Positions 35,620 to 44,963 of a DNA stretch of 64,000 bases are shown piece by piece. Each line of letters begins with the position of its first letter. Positions within the stretch are counted from its first letter, which is position 1. Location of the stretch: the NCBI RefSeq assembly GCF_004339745.1, contig NZ_SMGP01000004.1:62001-126000 (forward strand), read 5' to 3'. The DNA is from Paraburkholderia sp. BL9I2N2 (GTDB lineage Bacteria; Pseudomonadota; Gammaproteobacteria; Burkholderiales; Burkholderiaceae). A model generated the notes under the pieces. It had not been told where the DNA came from. It saw only the letters and a program-made list of their open reading frames with translations, and searched no databases. The position numbers were made by a program, and so were the translations under genes.

Positions 35620-37773
35620 TCACGTAAATCTCCGCGACAGCACGCAGCGCCGAAAATACTTGGCGGCGCTCAACAGGGAAAAACATAACCATTCGACGTT
35701 GCTGATGACTCTGCGTCTGCGGAAGTGGAGGTAGTTATCCTGTTCACCTTTCTGGATTTTCCAGAGTTGAGCGCTCAGGCCGGTTTGCGCACCGAACTGC
35801 GCCTTGTAGACGTATGAAAGGGCGACCGGAAACAGGTAGGCCTCGCCTTGCTCCACCAGAACAGCCTCAAGCAGCATGAAATAGTCTTCAGCGTGCCGCT
35901 TCTTCTCGTCGAACCGGGCGCCGACATCTGCGCGCATCAGAATGCTGGACGGCGTGAAGCGGTTCGAGAACAGGATGCGCTGTCGCGACATGCGGCGCGG
36001 CGCGACGGCAGAAGGCCATGGTTGCGATTCGGGATGCTCGCCGGGCTCGAGTTGCGCCACAGGATGGCCAGTGATCGCCGCCTCCGGACGAGCACGCATC
36101 CATCCGTACTGGATCTCCATCTTGGCGGCATGCCAGCTGTCATCCGAGTCGAGAAACGCGATGTAGGGCTGTGTTGCAACCGCCCATGCGGCATTACGCG
36201 CTGCACCCGGTCCAGCGTTGCGAGGTTGCGGCAGTACGCGGATCCAGTTGGCTGGATACCTCAGCGCCAGTTGGCCGAGAAGGTCGAGTGTGCCGTCGGT
36301 GCTGCAATCGTCGACGAGGATCAGCTCACGTGGGCGGCACGTCTGCAGGAATACCGACTGGACGGCTCGCCCGATCGTAGCGCGGCAGTTGAAACATGGA
36401 ATGATCACGCTTACCGGAATCTGTTCGGATAGCAAGGAGGACGCAATCTGGGCATCCTGCTGAACGTCGGCGACCGGTGCCGGCTTGCGCCGTGCACCGG
36501 CCAGGAAACGACGGGCGCACAGCACGGACAGCGCAGCCCAGACGACCTCGCCTGCGACCGACGCAACCGCGGCGCCGACGATGCCTGCGAGCAACACGCC
36601 GATCACGCCAGCAATGACGCTGAATAACAACGCAGCGAAGGCGCAGCGGTTACGCACATGAATCAGATTGCGGGTCGTCATCACGGAAGAGGCGCTGACG
36701 GTCAGGAATCTGAATGGCGTGCTCAGCGTCATGAGCATCACTACATTCACTGATTGCTCGTATTGCCTGCCAAATACCAGTGGGATTGCGAACGGCGCGA
36801 GCAATGCTGCGACGCCGGCCAGTGCGACACCGGAGGCGAACATCCATTTGTTGCCGTCCCGGTACACTCGTTCGAGACGCTCGTCGCCCGACGCAGCCCA
36901 ACGATGAAGTCGCGGCATCAGGAGCTTCTGGAACAAAACGGTTGGCAACAGATAGAGCGCGGTCAGGATCGTCACGGCGACGCTATAGACGCCGACATCC
37001 TGCGACGTGCCGAGGTGCGAGACGATCACCAGCCCGCTTTGTCCGTACGCATAGAAAAGGAGACTGGAGACGCCAAAGGGCATGGCGTTGAGCCAGAGTT
37101 CATGGATCGACGGCGTTGGCAAATTCCCGCTCATCCGTCGCGCTGCGGATTTCGCCCCATGTCCAATCAGTTCCACAGCACCACGCCGCAGCGCGGAGAC
37201 CGACCGCCAGGCGCACAGCGTTACGATTGCGCCCATGCAGCCGAAGCCGAGCGCAATCGCCTCGCTGCTTGCCCCCAGCTGCCAGCAAGCCAGCACCAGT
37301 ACGAGACGTCCGGCATGCTGCAGCGCCTGCCACATCGCGACCCGCCCGAACTTCTCTTCGAGCTGCAGTTTCGCCGAGGCCATTTCGATTACGCCCTGCG
37401 TCAATACCACGGGGAGCATCGACAGCAGCAGTTGGCTGGTGCGCGCGTCGGCCGTGCCGACCCATGCCCAGAGCGCGGCGGCGACGAGGCACACGAGCGC
37501 GCTGCGAGTGATGAAACGAACCGATGCCTCCATCCAGCGCTTTGCCGCCCAGCCTTCGGTGCCGTAGGCCTTTAGCCAGAAGGACGGCACGCCGAAGCCG
37601 ACCGCCGGGGCAATGATGGTCACGACGGCGAGCGCGGCGGCGAACTGTCCGTACTCCGAAGGTGACAGCGACCGCGCCAGCATCGCCTGTACGGCGAACG
37701 CCAGCCCGGCCGATCCCAGCGTGCTGACGGAGAGCAAAGATGCCGCCCAGGCATCGCGGCCTCGCTGCGTCAT
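35620..37773 (-). CDS. Wzx-type flippase fused to a GT2 glycosyltransferase
   Basis: About 717 aa. Residues ~1-430 form a multi-helix oligosaccharide flippase (MOP/Wzx) with LSVSTLGSAGLAFAVQAMLA at the start. Residues ~452-717 are a GT2 domain: VSVIIPCFNCRATIGRAV, LILVDDCSTDGT, then the metal-binding DSD in YIAFLDSDDSW and the HAEDYFMLL acid. The two are normally separate proteins; here the frame is continuous. ATG 37773 overlaps the BY-kinase stop by 4 nt. The fusion would couple the last sugar addition to export of the lipid-linked unit. Confidence 0.9.
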   Translation of the reverse strand: MTQRGRDAWAASLLSVSTLGSAGLAFAVQAMLARSLSPSEYGQFAAALAVVTIIAPAVGFGVPSFWLKAYGTEGWAAKRWMEASVRFITRSALVCLVAAALWAWVGTADARTSQLLLSMLPVVLTQGVIEMASAKLQLEEKFGRVAMWQALQHAGRLVLVLACWQLGASSEAIALGFGCMGAIVTLCAWRSVSALRRGAVELIGHGAKSAARRMSGNLPTPSIHELWLNAMPFGVSSLLFYAYGQSGLVIVSHLGTSQDVGVYSVAVTILTALYLLPTVLFQKLLMPRLHRWAASGDERLERVYRDGNKWMFASGVALAGVAALLAPFAIPLVFGRQYEQSVNVVMLMTLSTPFRFLTVSASSVMTTRNLIHVRNRCAFAALLFSVIAGVIGVLLAGIVGAAVASVAGEVVWAALSVLCARRFLAGARRKPAPVADVQQDAQIASSLLSEQIPVSVIIPCFNCRATIGRAVQSVFLQTCRPRELILVDDCSTDGTLDLLGQLALRYPANWIRVLPQPRNAGPGAARNAAWAVATQPYIAFLDSDDSWHAAKMEIQYGWMRARPEAAITGHPVAQLEPGEHPESQPWPSAVAPRRMSRQRILFSNRFTPSSILMRADVGARFDEKKRHAEDYFMLLEAVLVEQGEAYLFPVALSYVYKAQFGAQTGLSAQLWKIQKGEQDNYLHFRRRRVISNVEWLCFSLLSAAKYFRRCVLSRRFT

Positions 37774-40034
37774 TGCGCGACCTCGTCCAGCACGGGGCGA
37801 GGATCTTTGCTTCGCGAGCTCGCGTAGCGATAGCTTCCGTAGGTCGTGCCATACCGGAATCGTCCTGCGTGCCGATCGATCCCGTTGAGTACCACGCCTT
37901 TCACGTCGACGCCGACCTGCCGCAGGCGGCGCGCACATTCTTCGAGTTCCGCCGGCTTCGTGATGGAGGCGCGCGCCACCAGGAACACATTGCCATTGGA
38001 ATAGGGCGCAAGAATGGCGGCGTCGGGTACAGGGAGGAGCGGTGCGGTGTCGACGATCACCACGTCGTACCGCGCGGAGAGGGTCTGGAAAAGATCGGAC
38101 ACGCTCGGGCTGCTCAGATGGTCGGCAGCATTGGGCGGCATCGACCCGCTTGGGAGAAAGTCGAGCGTCGAGCGCTCGACGTTGCGGATCGACGCGTCGA
38201 GCCCACTGGCACCGGCGATCACGTCAGATAGCCCAACGGCCGAGTGGCAGCCATAGGCACGGCTCAGTCCGCTGCGTCTAAGGTCACCGTCGATCAACAG
38301 GACACGTTTGCCGGTCCGTGCGAGAACCGCGGCCACGTTCGACGCGATAAACGATTTACCGATGTTGGGTGACGGCCCGGTGAACATCACGACTTTGTTG
38401 CCCGAGTCGGACAGCGAAAACTGCAATGCCGTACGAAGACTGCGCAAGCTCTCGATCGCGGGGTCGGCCGGATCGACGAACGCCAGTGGCCGTCGCGGGG
38501 GTGTTTTTCGACGCAAGTACCCGGACAACCGGAAGCCACTGCGGTTCGCCATCGGCACCACGGAGAACACGCTGAGATCGGTCTGTTCTTCGATCTCGTG
38601 TGAATCGGAAATCCCACGGAACAGCAGATCGCGGATGAACGCGGTAGCGGCCGCTGCAAACACGGCGAGCACGACCACGACGAGACACAACACGGGGCGC
38701 CACAACCGGATCGGCTGGTCGGGCAACAACGCGTTATCGAGAACGCGGACGTTCCCGATCCGTCCCACTTCCAGAATCTGCAACTGTTCGATGTTGTTCA
38801 GCAAGCCGACGTAGAGGTCATTGCTGATCTTGACGTCACGTTGTGCCGTCACCACCCGACGTTGGGTCTCCGGCAGACGATCGATGCGTTGACTGAACCC
38901 GGCCGATTGCGCCTGCAGCACCTTGATCTGGCGATCGAGCGCGACCACCGTTGGATTCGTCGGCTCAAAGCGGGTCAGCGCCTCCGCGCGCTTTTGCAGG
39001 AGTGTGCTGACCTGGGTCTCATTGTCGGCGGATTGCTGCAGGATGGCGCGCGCCTCACCGTCGAGATCCACCGATCCCAGCTTGCTTCGAACCGCGGCAT
39101 AGGCACTTTCGGCGGCATCGAGTTTCGCACGCAAGTCGGGTACCTGGCCGCGCAGGAAGGTCAGCGATCGCGCGGCCTGCTCCGCCTTGCGGTCCTCGTT
39201 CTGGCCGACATAGTGGCGGGCGATATCGTTCAGGATTGCCGTGATCAGCACCGGGTCGCTGCCGCGCAGCTTGACCTGAAGAACATTGGAATCCTTGCCC
39301 AGCTCACTGATGGAAAGACTGCGTTGAAGCTTGTCGATCGTCTCCAGACGCGATTGCCGCGTGAGCTTGAAGCGCGCGCCAGCTGCCGCGCGGATCGCGC
39401 TCACGTGCAAGGTGATCGGACCGTCGTCGCTGACAAAAGTCTCGGTCTTGCCGATCCGGCCGACAACGTCCTGTTCGAGGCCGGCGCCCGAAAGCCGGTA
39501 GCTTCCGGCGCCCAGAACCGTCAAGCGGTACTGTTCTCCCTCGAATCCGGTTGGAACGTCGAAGCGCTGGACGCTTGCGCTCTCGTCACCCCACGTGTAT
39601 CCGCCCATGCCGAGGAAGCCAGGGTGGGACAGCCCCTTGCTGGATCGCGCGATGGCGCGACCGATGAACGGAAAACGCGCGGGCTCCGCCTCGATATCCA
39701 GACGCAGGTTATCGACGGCCGAAGCCACGACAAGCCGCGACTGGAGCACCTGCATTTCCGTGTCGGCGGACGACTTGACGTCGAGCATCGACGAAAGATC
39801 CTGGCCCAGCAGCGACGACGCGGTGGTTGCGGCAGAGCCCTCGTCGACCTGAGTGATGATGTTGACCTGATATTGCGGATCCGATAGCAGTACCGCCGCG
39901 ATGCCGAGAATCGAGACGGTTCCGAAAATCCACAGCATCATGCGGCGATAGAGCATGAAGACATCGAGCATCGCCGCCAGGTTGAACTCTTTCTCAGTGG
40001 CGGCTGCTTCGTGCGGAGCATACGGCGGGTTCAC
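37770..40034 (-). CDS. BY-kinase / polysaccharide co-polymerase (Wzc/BceF-like)
   Basis: About 754 aa. Wzz-type membrane region with a transmembrane helix near residues 30-55 and one before the kinase part, then a cytoplasmic tyrosine autokinase: Walker A GPSPNIGKSFIAS (~553), Walker A' VLLIDGDLRRSG, Walker B VVIVDTAPLLPVPD, and a C-terminal tyrosine cluster FRYGTTYGSYRYASS. It controls chain length and export together with Wza. GTG 40034 has GGAGG 6 nt upstream, and overlaps the phosphatase stop by 4 nt. Confidence 0.94.
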   Translation of the reverse strand: MNPPYAPHEAAATEKEFNLAAMLDVFMLYRRMMLWIFGTVSILGIAAVLLSDPQYQVNIITQVDEGSAATTASSLLGQDLSSMLDVKSSADTEMQVLQSRLVVASAVDNLRLDIEAEPARFPFIGRAIARSSKGLSHPGFLGMGGYTWGDESASVQRFDVPTGFEGEQYRLTVLGAGSYRLSGAGLEQDVVGRIGKTETFVSDDGPITLHVSAIRAAAGARFKLTRQSRLETIDKLQRSLSISELGKDSNVLQVKLRGSDPVLITAILNDIARHYVGQNEDRKAEQAARSLTFLRGQVPDLRAKLDAAESAYAAVRSKLGSVDLDGEARAILQQSADNETQVSTLLQKRAEALTRFEPTNPTVVALDRQIKVLQAQSAGFSQRIDRLPETQRRVVTAQRDVKISNDLYVGLLNNIEQLQILEVGRIGNVRVLDNALLPDQPIRLWRPVLCLVVVVLAVFAAAATAFIRDLLFRGISDSHEIEEQTDLSVFSVVPMANRSGFRLSGYLRRKTPPRRPLAFVDPADPAIESLRSLRTALQFSLSDSGNKVVMFTGPSPNIGKSFIASNVAAVLARTGKRVLLIDGDLRRSGLSRAYGCHSAVGLSDVIAGASGLDASIRNVERSTLDFLPSGSMPPNAADHLSSPSVSDLFQTLSARYDVVIVDTAPLLPVPDAAILAPYSNGNVFLVARASITKPAELEECARRLRQVGVDVKGVVLNGIDRHAGRFRYGTTYGSYRYASSRSKDPRPVLDEVAQ

Positions 40035-40525
40035 TGTGCACCTCCGCGAACGCAGACCGCTTCCGGATAGACGCGGTTGCCTGCTGGTTCATTCAGGATT
40101 TTCAGTCGCCGTACCCAGTAGTCGATACCGTCTGTCAATGCCTCGCGACACGCGCGGAATGCGGAGATGGGCATGCCCATCGGATCATCGATATCCGCAT
40201 CGTCGAAGCCGCGTATCGAGAAGATGCGGCCGCGCATCAGCGGATAAAGCGACTGCAGGCTTCGCGTCTGTGCTGCGGTCATCGTCAGTATCAGCTCCGC
40301 GTCGTTCGCGATCTGTCGGGTCAACTGCGTGGCGCGGTGCGCTTGGATGTCGATGCCCATTTCGGAAAGTACCGCGACGGCCTCGGTCGCCGCCGGTTGT
40401 CCCACCTCGGCCGCCAGACCGGCGGAACCGACGCGCAGACCTTCGACGCGTTGCTGAAGAAGGGCAGCAGCCATCGGGCTGCGGCAAAGGTTTCCGTGGC
40501 AAACCATTAGAACGTTGGAAATCAT
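40031..40525 (-). CDS. Low-molecular-weight protein tyrosine phosphatase (Wzb/BceD-like)
   Basis: About 164 aa. P-loop CX5R as VCHGNLCRSPMAAALL at the N terminus and the general acid Asp in IDDPMG; both needed for catalysis are present. It dephosphorylates the neighbouring BY-kinase, cycling it for polymer export. ATG 40525 (MISNVLMVCHGN) is taken as the start because upstream in-frame residues do not fit the family. 4-nt overlap with the kinase. Confidence 0.94.
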   Translation of the reverse strand: MISNVLMVCHGNLCRSPMAAALLQQRVEGLRVGSAGLAAEVGQPAATEAVAVLSEMGIDIQAHRATQLTRQIANDAELILTMTAAQTRSLQSLYPLMRGRIFSIRGFDDADIDDPMGMPISAFRACREALTDGIDYWVRRLKILNEPAGNRVYPEAVCVRGGAQ

Positions 40526-40587
40526 CTGGGTGTTCTTTCTTTGTGTTGAGACGTTGCTGACTCGAATGGGCGTTCGCGCATTCAACG

Positions 40588-42246
40588 TCATGACGAGCGC
40601 CATACCGCGAGTTCGTTGATCTCGAGCTTTCCCGTCCAGCCGGTGAAGGTCGTCTTGAGGACAGCCTGAACGGCGCCGGCTGGAACGGCTGCTTGTGCAG
40701 ACGGAAGTTCATTCGCCGCGCTTTGCGATTCACTCACGCTCAGCGGAACGCCCCCTGCGGCAAAAAACTGGAACGCGAATGCCGTGCGGCCCGTTATGCC
40801 CGTCGCTGTGGCAGTACACGCGGCCAGAACGGTTTCGCCGGGACTGACCGGGAAAGGTGTACGTGTGATCACCGAGAATGGCGCGTTATCCTGATCGTTC
40901 GATGCCAGCCGCAAGGCCTGCCTCGAGCTGGCCACTGCGCTGTTTCCGGCAACCGTATCCGAAGCGACGATTTGGCCTGCAGTCTGACCGGGCGTGGCGA
41001 CTGACATGCTCCAGTGCGTGAGCGCGTCCACGCGCGTGCCTGGGCGATCCAGCGTGAAGAGACTGTCGGCGTTGATCACGCTTCCCCGCCACGGCAGCGC
41101 CTGAACCTTCTGGAAGCTCATGGCGGTCACCGACTCGACGGGCACCTCGTCACCGATCAACGCCGTCAACGCCCCCTGCGGTGGAGACTCGAAACGCCAC
41201 TCGACGCCGGAGGCGGAGAACTTCGCGGTGCCCGCGACCAATTGACGAGGCGCATTGTTCAGGTCCTTGCGCTTCCAGCGTCTCGGCAACACGATCGAGT
41301 CGCGGAACACGGTGCGAAGATGCTTACCCGAAGCCGTGGCGTTGACCAGCAGTCCGTCGATACCCTCGATGTGACAGTGGTTGAGCGCCACCGTGCCAAA
41401 ACGAGCCTGACGGCCGAAATACACCACGTCGCCGTTGAAATCGAACGAGCAGGCATCGAAGACAAAATCCATGCTGTCCGAGTTGATGTCGACGGCACGC
41501 GCGGACCCGGCAAACGTGCAATCGACGAAGGTCATCCGTTCGCCGCTATTCACGCTTCTGCCCACCCCCGCAGCCACGTAAATGCCGTTCTCGCGGTTCT
41601 GTTCGAACCGCGACGAGAACCACGCGGTGAGGTACGTATTGAGCGGATCGATCCGGAGCGCGCCACGCCAGCCCGTGACCACGACATTGCGGCCACCCGC
41701 GTCTCGCACGGCGCCCGAAAATCCGGCTTGCCGGTTGCCCATCACGATGCCCCATCCTTCGGCCCGCGCCTTCCCGGGACCAAGTATCGAGATCGTGCCG
41801 CCTGTGCCGTCGAGGAACGGCGAGCGGTCACCCGGAAAACGCAACTCTGTCGCGGGAAGCGTGGTTTCGTTTCTGCAGGTCAAGCCGTCCCAACCCACGG
41901 GCAACTGAGAGAAGTCGAGCAGGACGCCGCCCACCGAGCACAGCTTGATCCAGGGCGCGGTGTCGATCGTCTCCGTGAGTACGTATCGACCGGCCGGAAT
42001 CATCAAGGCCGGTAAGCACGACGTGTCGCGCGTGCGCAGTGCGATATTGCGCACGTAGTCGATCGCGCGCTGGAACGTGCCGGTGTCGTCCGTCGCACCC
42101 TTGCCCTTGGCGGCGAAGTCACTGATCCAGCGAAATCCGCTCGGTGATCGATTCTCAATGGATTCGCCCCACCCACGCGAGACAGCCGTGGCGCCCAGTA
42201 TTGCGGCGCCGGCTGAGAGACCCATTGCGGAACGGCGATTCACCAT
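40588..42246 (-). CDS. Tat-exported right-handed beta-helix protein (pectate-lyase fold)
   Basis: About 552 aa. Twin-arginine signal VNRRSAMGLSAGAAILGATA. The N-terminal FAAKGKGATDDTGTFQRAID is the usual opening of glycan-cleaving beta-helix proteins (GKGxxDDTxxxQxAI), and the middle has repeated short beta segments (e.g. VVTGWRGALRI, TFVDCTFAGSARAV). The C-terminal ~150 residues look like a carbohydrate-binding beta-sandwich. In exopolysaccharide operons such proteins are lyases, epimerases or hydrolases of the polymer. Its catalytic residues cannot be assigned. Confidence 0.85.
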   Translation of the reverse strand: MVNRRSAMGLSAGAAILGATAVSRGWGESIENRSPSGFRWISDFAAKGKGATDDTGTFQRAIDYVRNIALRTRDTSCLPALMIPAGRYVLTETIDTAPWIKLCSVGGVLLDFSQLPVGWDGLTCRNETTLPATELRFPGDRSPFLDGTGGTISILGPGKARAEGWGIVMGNRQAGFSGAVRDAGGRNVVVTGWRGALRIDPLNTYLTAWFSSRFEQNRENGIYVAAGVGRSVNSGERMTFVDCTFAGSARAVDINSDSMDFVFDACSFDFNGDVVYFGRQARFGTVALNHCHIEGIDGLLVNATASGKHLRTVFRDSIVLPRRWKRKDLNNAPRQLVAGTAKFSASGVEWRFESPPQGALTALIGDEVPVESVTAMSFQKVQALPWRGSVINADSLFTLDRPGTRVDALTHWSMSVATPGQTAGQIVASDTVAGNSAVASSRQALRLASNDQDNAPFSVITRTPFPVSPGETVLAACTATATGITGRTAFAFQFFAAGGVPLSVSESQSAANELPSAQAAVPAGAVQAVLKTTFTGWTGKLEINELAVWRSS

Positions 42247-42292
42247 GACCGCACCGTCATGCGCTGGCTTCGGAGAAATCGCAATGTCATGG

Positions 42293-43468
42293 TCATTTCG
42301 TCACCAACCCCGCCGTAAGTCCGGCGTTGATACCAGGAAGCAGGAGGCTCAACACGCGGCTGAAGCGAACCAGCCCGTTTCCGTCGACGTAGACGATGTC
42401 CTTCGGTTGTAGTTCGAACCGATTGGCGAGAATCATCGAGACGGGCGACGCGGCGTCGAGGTGGAAGACACGTGCGTCCTTGCCGAGCCCGCGGATCACA
42501 TACAGTTGCGCGGCGTCCGCGGTGGTCGAACTGATGCTGCCCGCCTGTGAAAGCGCGTCGCTCAGCGTCAACTGACCGCTGCGTAGCGGCAGCGCGGTAA
42601 TGGGTTTTGTCACTTCACCCAGCACGAACACGCCGTTTTCTTCTCTGGCGGAGACGCGAATCAGATCGCCGGGACGCAGCATGATCTTCGAAGGGTTCAA
42701 ACCGCGCTGCAGCATCCCCGTGAAATTGATGTCGTACGACTGACCGTTGCGAGTCAACGTAATGCGGCTCTGATCCGCAGCCGCGCTGAACCCGCCGGCA
42801 TGACTGATGGCGTCGTACAGCGTCGTCGGAATATCGTTGATGGATTGCGCTCCCGGCGTACGTACTTCGCCGTCGACGTACACCTGCTTCGCGCGAAACG
42901 ACGCAATACGCACCGTCACCTGAGGATCGTGGAACGACTTGCTCAGTTCCGCCGCAAGCTTGCGTTGGACTTCGTCGACTTTCATGCCCTCGACGTGAAT
43001 ATTTCCGACGAAGGGAAACCGCAGATAGCCTGTGTCGTCGACGACGAATCCCGGCGGCGGGTCGTAGGTGCGCGCGTTCGCAGGTGGCTGCGCGCCCAAA
43101 GCCGCAGCCAGTTCCGGGTGGTCCCAGACCGTGATCTGGAGCACATCGCCGGCACCGATCGTATAAGCCTGGCCGCGGCCGAGCAGGGCGCTGGCGCTGG
43201 CATCGTTACGACGCTCAGCTTCACTGCGGATCTCGTCGATTGACGACAGGGTCACTTCGGTCATCGGTACGGGCAATTGCTCGGCCGGCGCTTGCTCACT
43301 CGCACTGGTTATCGGCAACGTAGACGCTTTTTGCATTTTCATGCCGGGCGCAACCGAACAGGCGGACAAGGCGAACTGGAGCGCCGCAATCCATGCAACC
43401 CGATTCATCGAAAACATGTTGACACCGCCGCGACGCAGCGCGTTGGACCTGACTTTCAATTGCTTCAC
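42293..43468 (-). CDS. Outer-membrane polysaccharide export lipoprotein (Wza-like)
   Basis: About 391 aa. The lipobox LSAC after a short hydrophobic segment (IAALQFALSACSVAPG) marks a lipoprotein. Poly_export domain: YTIGAGDVLQITVWDHPELA, then DTGYLRFPFVGNIHVEGMKV and SLBB segments (VYVDGEVRTPGAQSIND). Forms the outer membrane channel for the polymer with the BY-kinase below. The start GTG 43468 is uncertain; ATG 43417 is an alternative. Confidence 0.94.
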   Translation of the reverse strand: MKQLKVRSNALRRGGVNMFSMNRVAWIAALQFALSACSVAPGMKMQKASTLPITSASEQAPAEQLPVPMTEVTLSSIDEIRSEAERRNDASASALLGRGQAYTIGAGDVLQITVWDHPELAAALGAQPPANARTYDPPPGFVVDDTGYLRFPFVGNIHVEGMKVDEVQRKLAAELSKSFHDPQVTVRIASFRAKQVYVDGEVRTPGAQSINDIPTTLYDAISHAGGFSAAADQSRITLTRNGQSYDINFTGMLQRGLNPSKIMLRPGDLIRVSAREENGVFVLGEVTKPITALPLRSGQLTLSDALSQAGSISSTTADAAQLYVIRGLGKDARVFHLDAASPVSMILANRFELQPKDIVYVDGNGLVRFSRVLSLLLPGINAGLTAGLVTK

Positions 43469-43530
43469 TCCGATTCCTTTTTATTGGGCTCGCCGACCTC
43501 CTTCTCGCGGTCCGCGGCTCCCCACGATGA

Positions 43531-44913
43531 CTAGTACGCCTGCTTGCTTAAGAACCCACGGACCACCGTGCGTAGCACGATCTTGATATCCATCCAGAAC
43601 GATCGATGACGCAGGTAATACAGGTCATACTCGACGCGGCCTGCCATCTTCTCCAGCGCGTCCGTTTCGCCTCGATAGCCGTTGATCTGCGCCCAGCCGG
43701 TAATGCCCGGCTTGATGCGATAGCGGTCGAGATAGCCCGAGATCAGCGGTCCGTACAGGTCGTCGTGTTCAAGCGCATGGGGACGAGGACCGACGATCGA
43801 CATTTCGCCGCGCAGGACATTGATGAACTGCGGAATCTCGTCGAGACTCGTGCGGCGCAGGAAGCGCCCTACGGGCGTGATACGGTTGTCGTTGCGTGTC
43901 GCCTGACGCACTACGCCACGCTCTTGCGCATGAACTCGCATCGAACGAAACTTGTAGATTGAAAACGGCCGTCCCTTCAGGCCCTTGCGGCGTTGCCGGA
44001 AGAAAACCGGACCCGGCGACGAGAGCTTGATGGCGATCGCGATCGCCACGAATAGCGGTGCAAGCCCGATCAGCGCAACCAGTGCAAAGGCCCTGTCGAA
44101 GATCTCCTTGCCCGTCATCGCCTTATCAGAAATGGCCGACGGAGAAAGACTGAGCGAGGGGATGTCGAGTGTGCCGAGCGACGCGACGCCGGCGTACAGT
44201 CCGAGCGGCATGAAGTCCGGCATCAGCCGAATTTCCACCAGCGTGTTCTTGAGCGCTTCGATGCAATGGGCCGCCGCGGCGTGGGCCGACAGCGGTAACG
44301 CGAGCCATACCTCGTGAATGCCGCCGGACTCCGCTAGCCCTGCGAGACGGGCCAGTTTGGTCTGGCCGTGCTCGCCCATGGCGGAGCCGGGTCGGTCGCC
44401 GGCGTCGTGCAACTCGACAACTTCCGCGACGCGGAAATCCGGGTGATTGCTGGAGTCGACCTTCGCAACGATCAGCTTGAGGTATTCGCCGTTGCCCACG
44501 ACGACAATGTTACGGGCGCGCAACCCGACAACACGCGGGGAGGAACGCATCGTGGAGGCGATCACTCGCCATGCCGCGAGCAGTACGACGCCTATGCAGG
44601 TCCACCATGCGATCCAGGACACCAGCGTCTCATCCTGGTGCTGAATGGACAGCAGGAGCAGCAAGCCGGCGAACTGCAGGGCCAGCCATGCCGGCAGAAC
44701 TCGGGTCCCGAGGCGATACAACGAGCGCATGGGCGATACGGCGTAAACGCGAACAATCGGCAAAAGAGCCGCTGACGACATCAGGATAACGATTGCGAAC
44801 AGCAACTGAAGTGGGCCGCTTTCGTGGCCCTGCGCAGGAGCGATATGGGCTGCGATGACAGCCGCGAGCGCAATGCACCCGCTATCGATCAGGCGTGCGA
44901 CAGCTTGTTTCAT
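43531..44913 (-). CDS. Undecaprenyl-phosphate glucose-1-phosphate transferase (priming, WcaJ/BceB-like)
   Basis: About 460 aa. Four N-terminal membrane helices, a CoA-binding-like domain (NIVVVGNGEYLKL), a fifth helix (AFALVALIGLAPLFVAIAIA) and the C-terminal sugar-phosphate transferase domain: FFRQRRKGLKGRPFSIYKFR, RRTSLDEIPQFINVLRGEMS, IVGPRPHALEHD, GITGWAQINGYRGETD. It starts the repeat unit by loading glucose (or galactose) phosphate onto undecaprenyl phosphate, using GalU-derived UDP-glucose. First structural gene of the operon, 50 nt after an AraC regulator. Confidence 0.94.
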   Translation of the reverse strand: MKQAVARLIDSGCIALAAVIAAHIAPAQGHESGPLQLLFAIVILMSSAALLPIVRVYAVSPMRSLYRLGTRVLPAWLALQFAGLLLLLSIQHQDETLVSWIAWWTCIGVVLLAAWRVIASTMRSSPRVVGLRARNIVVVGNGEYLKLIVAKVDSSNHPDFRVAEVVELHDAGDRPGSAMGEHGQTKLARLAGLAESGGIHEVWLALPLSAHAAAAHCIEALKNTLVEIRLMPDFMPLGLYAGVASLGTLDIPSLSLSPSAISDKAMTGKEIFDRAFALVALIGLAPLFVAIAIAIKLSSPGPVFFRQRRKGLKGRPFSIYKFRSMRVHAQERGVVRQATRNDNRITPVGRFLRRTSLDEIPQFINVLRGEMSIVGPRPHALEHDDLYGPLISGYLDRYRIKPGITGWAQINGYRGETDALEKMAGRVEYDLYYLRHRSFWMDIKIVLRTVVRGFLSKQAY

Positions 44914-44963
44914 GAGAATCTCCGTGGAGCCGGTTGAGGAAGCAGCCAGCTATCGCTCGCTTC

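Noticed and set aside
38841-39887. 348-aa + strand open frame inside the BY-kinase gene
   Set aside because: Shadow; kinase and Wzz segments on the minus strand are clear.
32176-44913. Direct assignment as the cepacian (bce) cluster
   Set aside because: Gene set overlaps in type (BceB, D, E, F-like) but the order, the Wzx-GT2 fusion and the EpsG-like polymerase do not fit what I recall of bce, and GMD/UGD genes are absent.
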